A stretch of 64,000 nt of DNA from Hydrogenophaga sp. (lineage in GTDB: Bacteria; Pseudomonadota; Gammaproteobacteria; Burkholderiales; Burkholderiaceae_C). The position numbers and the translations under genes were made by a program. Positions 62,650 through 64,000 of the stretch are shown here, piece by piece (within the stretch, counting starts at the first letter, position 1; each line of letters starts with the position of its first letter). The DNA lies in NCBI RefSeq assembly GCF_018780075.1, contig NZ_JADMKB010000003.1, forward strand, positions 124,001 to 188,000. The letters are read 5' to 3'. Under the pieces are notes generated by a model, which saw only the letters and a list, made by a program, of their open reading frames with translations, searched no databases and was not told the origin of the DNA.

Positions 62650-63591
62650 TTGAACCCACTCGACGCCAGCCGCACAGCCCTCGCCACATCACTGATGCGC
62701 GCACTGCATTCGCGCCACGACCCCGCTCCTCTGCTTGACGACCATTGGGGTGATCGACTGGTTCCAGATACCGTTCGCACGGCGCTGTGCCAACGCGTTC
62801 TCGACGGCATGCCGCCGACCGCGCGAGCCGAAGCGGCGGCGGCCCCTGCCGAACTGCTCGCCCAGTCGTTGCGCTCGAATGCCGCCTACGCCGATGTGAT
62901 CACCCGGGCTCGTTATGCGGAGGACGCGCTGAAAGCCGCTGTCGAACGGGGCGCCACGCAGTACGTGATCATCGGCGCTGGCTTCGACAGCTTTGCGTAT
63001 CGGCGACCCATCTGGGCCGCCGAACTGAACGTCTACGAGATCGACCATCCCGCGACGCAAGAGATGAAGCGACAACGCTTGGCGGCATGCGGCGTCGATG
63101 CGTCGGTATCCGTTGAATTCATCGCCGCGGACCTTTCGGCCGAGACATTGGGCTCGGCCCTGGCCCGCTCTTCATTCCAACCCGGTCGATGGACGTTCTT
63201 TTCATGGCTTGGCGTGACCATGTACCTGACCCGGGAGGCGAATCTCTCTGCCCTTGCGGCGATCGCCTCATCCGCACCGGAGGGCAGCGAACTGGTGTTC
63301 AACTACGTTGACCAAGACACCCTCCATCCCGGAGCCCTCGTGGCGGAAGCGTTCAGCCAGCTGAAGTCGGCGGTGTCTTCCGCAGGTGAGGCGTTCTTGT
63401 CGGGCTTCGATCCGGCCGAGGTCAGGGAGCAGTTGCAAGCGGCGGGCTTGTTGCTCCTTGAAGACTTGAACGGCGACCAAGCCGTCGCTCGATACGATGT
63501 TTCTGGTCTGAACGGTCTGCGATCAGCGGCTGCCGCGCACATCGCACACGCCCGCGTTGCGCGCCCTTCTCCGGCGCGGATGTCTGCCTGA
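62650..63591 (+). CDS. Class I SAM-dependent methyltransferase (leucine carboxyl methyltransferase-like)
   Basis: 313 residues. TTG start with GGAG seven bases before it. I-I-G-A-G-F-D-S-F-A-Y-R is the SAM-binding signature of the TIGR00027/LCM-like family; Y-E-I-D-H-P-A-T-Q-E-M-K follows, then F-S-W-L-G-V-T-M-Y-L-T. Probably methylates a small secondary metabolite or protein carboxyl group. Likely controlled by the divergent LysR. Ends 4 bp before the lysR fragment. Confidence 0.85.
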   Translation: MNPLDASRTALATSLMRALHSRHDPAPLLDDHWGDRLVPDTVRTALCQRVLDGMPPTARAEAAAAPAELLAQSLRSNAAYADVITRARYAEDALKAAVERGATQYVIIGAGFDSFAYRRPIWAAELNVYEIDHPATQEMKRQRLAACGVDASVSVEFIAADLSAETLGSALARSSFQPGRWTFFSWLGVTMYLTREANLSALAAIASSAPEGSELVFNYVDQDTLHPGALVAEAFSQLKSAVSSAGEAFLSGFDPAEVREQLQAAGLLLLEDLNGDQAVARYDVSGLNGLRSAAAAHIAHARVARPSPARMSA

Positions 63592-63594
63592 TCC

Positions 63595-63730
63595 ACACCC
63601 GACACGGCTTGCCGCCGCTGGCCCGCTGCAGGTCGCCGCCGTGATCACCGCTTCTGCCCGCCAGGATGCCGCCGCGCAGGCGCTCCACGACCACGTTGTT
63701 GAAGAACTGCGGCGAGGCTGAGGTCGCCCC
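63595..63730 (+). pseudogene. Degraded copy of lysR 3' end (direct repeat copy B)
   Basis: Matches 58562-58698 (about six differences in 136 bp) including the stop codon and the GGTCGCCCC that follows. A missing G in the CTGGCCC-GCTGCAG segment breaks the frame, and there is no upstream remainder of the gene. A fragment left by duplication or recombination. Confidence 0.88.
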
Positions 63731-63794
63731 CGCCGCTGCGCAAGCTGCTTCCCGCGGTTCTGATCTCACGCGTTGAAGCCGACCTGTCAGGCGG

Positions 63795-64000
63795 CTATTC
63801 GACCATCGCTTCCGACCGCCACGTCTTCAGCGCCGCCTGAGTGGCCCAGTACCCCGCTTCGATGGCTTGCATTTGCGAGGGCCTGTCGGACATGCCCGGC
63901 ACATCCACCACCGGGGCGACCAACACGTCCGCCTCCGCCATCTCCGGTGCTGCAATCAGGCAGCTCTGGGACTGCATGACTTTGCCGAGCACGGCCGGCA
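63795..64000 (-). CDS. C-terminal end of a patatin-like protein (5' end beyond window)
   Basis: The visible frame reads L-G-K-V-M-Q-S-Q-S-C-L-I-A-A-P-E-M-A-E-A-D-V-L-V-A-P-V-V-D-V-P-G-M-S and A-I-E-A-G-Y-W-A-T-Q-A-A-L. The A-D-V-x-V-x-P and E-A-G-Y-x-A-T/A pattern resembles the end of patatin/RssA-type lipid hydrolases. The catalytic G-x-S-x-G would be outside the window, so the call is tentative. Confidence 0.5.
   Translation of the reverse strand, partial: PAVLGKVMQSQSCLIAAPEMAEADVLVAPVVDVPGMSDRPSQMQAIEAGYWATQAALKTWRSEAMVE

Overview
The window is high-GC DNA from a betaproteobacterium, most likely order Burkholderiales and near the family Comamonadaceae. This is inferred from gene order and protein families (a Bug-type periplasmic binding protein, the rng-maf-rlmH-rsfS-nadD-hemF-purD-yebC run, pilU between dapD and dapE), not from a database search. 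It holds a nearly complete molybdenum-nitrogenase structural and cofactor region, so the organism is a diazotroph.

Layout. 1-4261: a small catabolic locus (IlvD/Edd dehydratase cut by the window edge, FAD oxidoreductase, divergent Bug protein). 4309-12176: lysine/peptidoglycan genes dapC, dapD, dapE with pilU, prmB, an ABC-F ATPase and a small stress membrane protein. 12239-12572: a bidirectional terminator and two tandem tRNA-Lys genes. 12545-19959: tcdA and a YeeE/YedE transporter, the cpoB-pal-tolB end of the Tol-Pal system, divergent msbA-like exporter, an outer-membrane protein. 20009-27162: a compact minus-strand housekeeping run from yebC to rng, many genes overlapping by 4 bp. 27252-30094: HerA-like ATPase, DUF1499 protein, SGNH lipoprotein. 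30175-32960: clpA and clpS.

33322-54598 is the nif region. On the minus strand, in transcription order: nifH, nifD, nifK, a Shethna-II-like 2Fe-2S ferredoxin, an uncharacterised protein, a second uncharacterised protein, an AAA ATPase, a third uncharacterised protein, a ferritin-like protein, then nifE, nifN, nifX, DUF269, DUF683, ferredoxin fdxB and nifQ. Divergent from nifH is a tightly overlapping plus-strand accessory operon: truncated haemoglobin, uncharacterised protein, draT, draG, tandem nitroreductase, rhodanese-ankyrin fusion, ArsC/NifO-like protein, FmdB zinc ribbon, Ohr/OsmC, small protein, YkgJ-like Cys-cluster protein. The 380-bp nifH/globin gap carries two opposed sigma-54 (-24/-12) promoters and two NifA-type TGT-N10-ACA sites; nifE has its own near-perfect sigma-54 promoter. 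Together this suggests NifA/RpoN co-induction of nitrogenase, its cofactor assembly, its ADP-ribosylation switch (DraT/DraG acting on Arg102 of NifH) and a large oxygen/redox protection set. nifA, nifB, nifU, nifS and nifV are not in the window.

54599-64000 is a mosaic: an AT-rich foreign-looking gene with a possible HEPN ribonuclease motif, a 5'-truncated SEC-C gene, a DMT exporter with divergent LysR regulator, small unknowns, a spermidine-synthase-like protein, NAD isocitrate dehydrogenase, a second LysR with a divergent methyltransferase, and a 136-bp degraded copy of the first LysR gene's 3' end about 5 kb away. The best candidates for something undescribed are the AAA-ATPase module between nifK and nifE, the draT/draG accessory operon, and the AT-rich putative HEPN gene. 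No CRISPR array, rRNA or intact insertion sequence was found.
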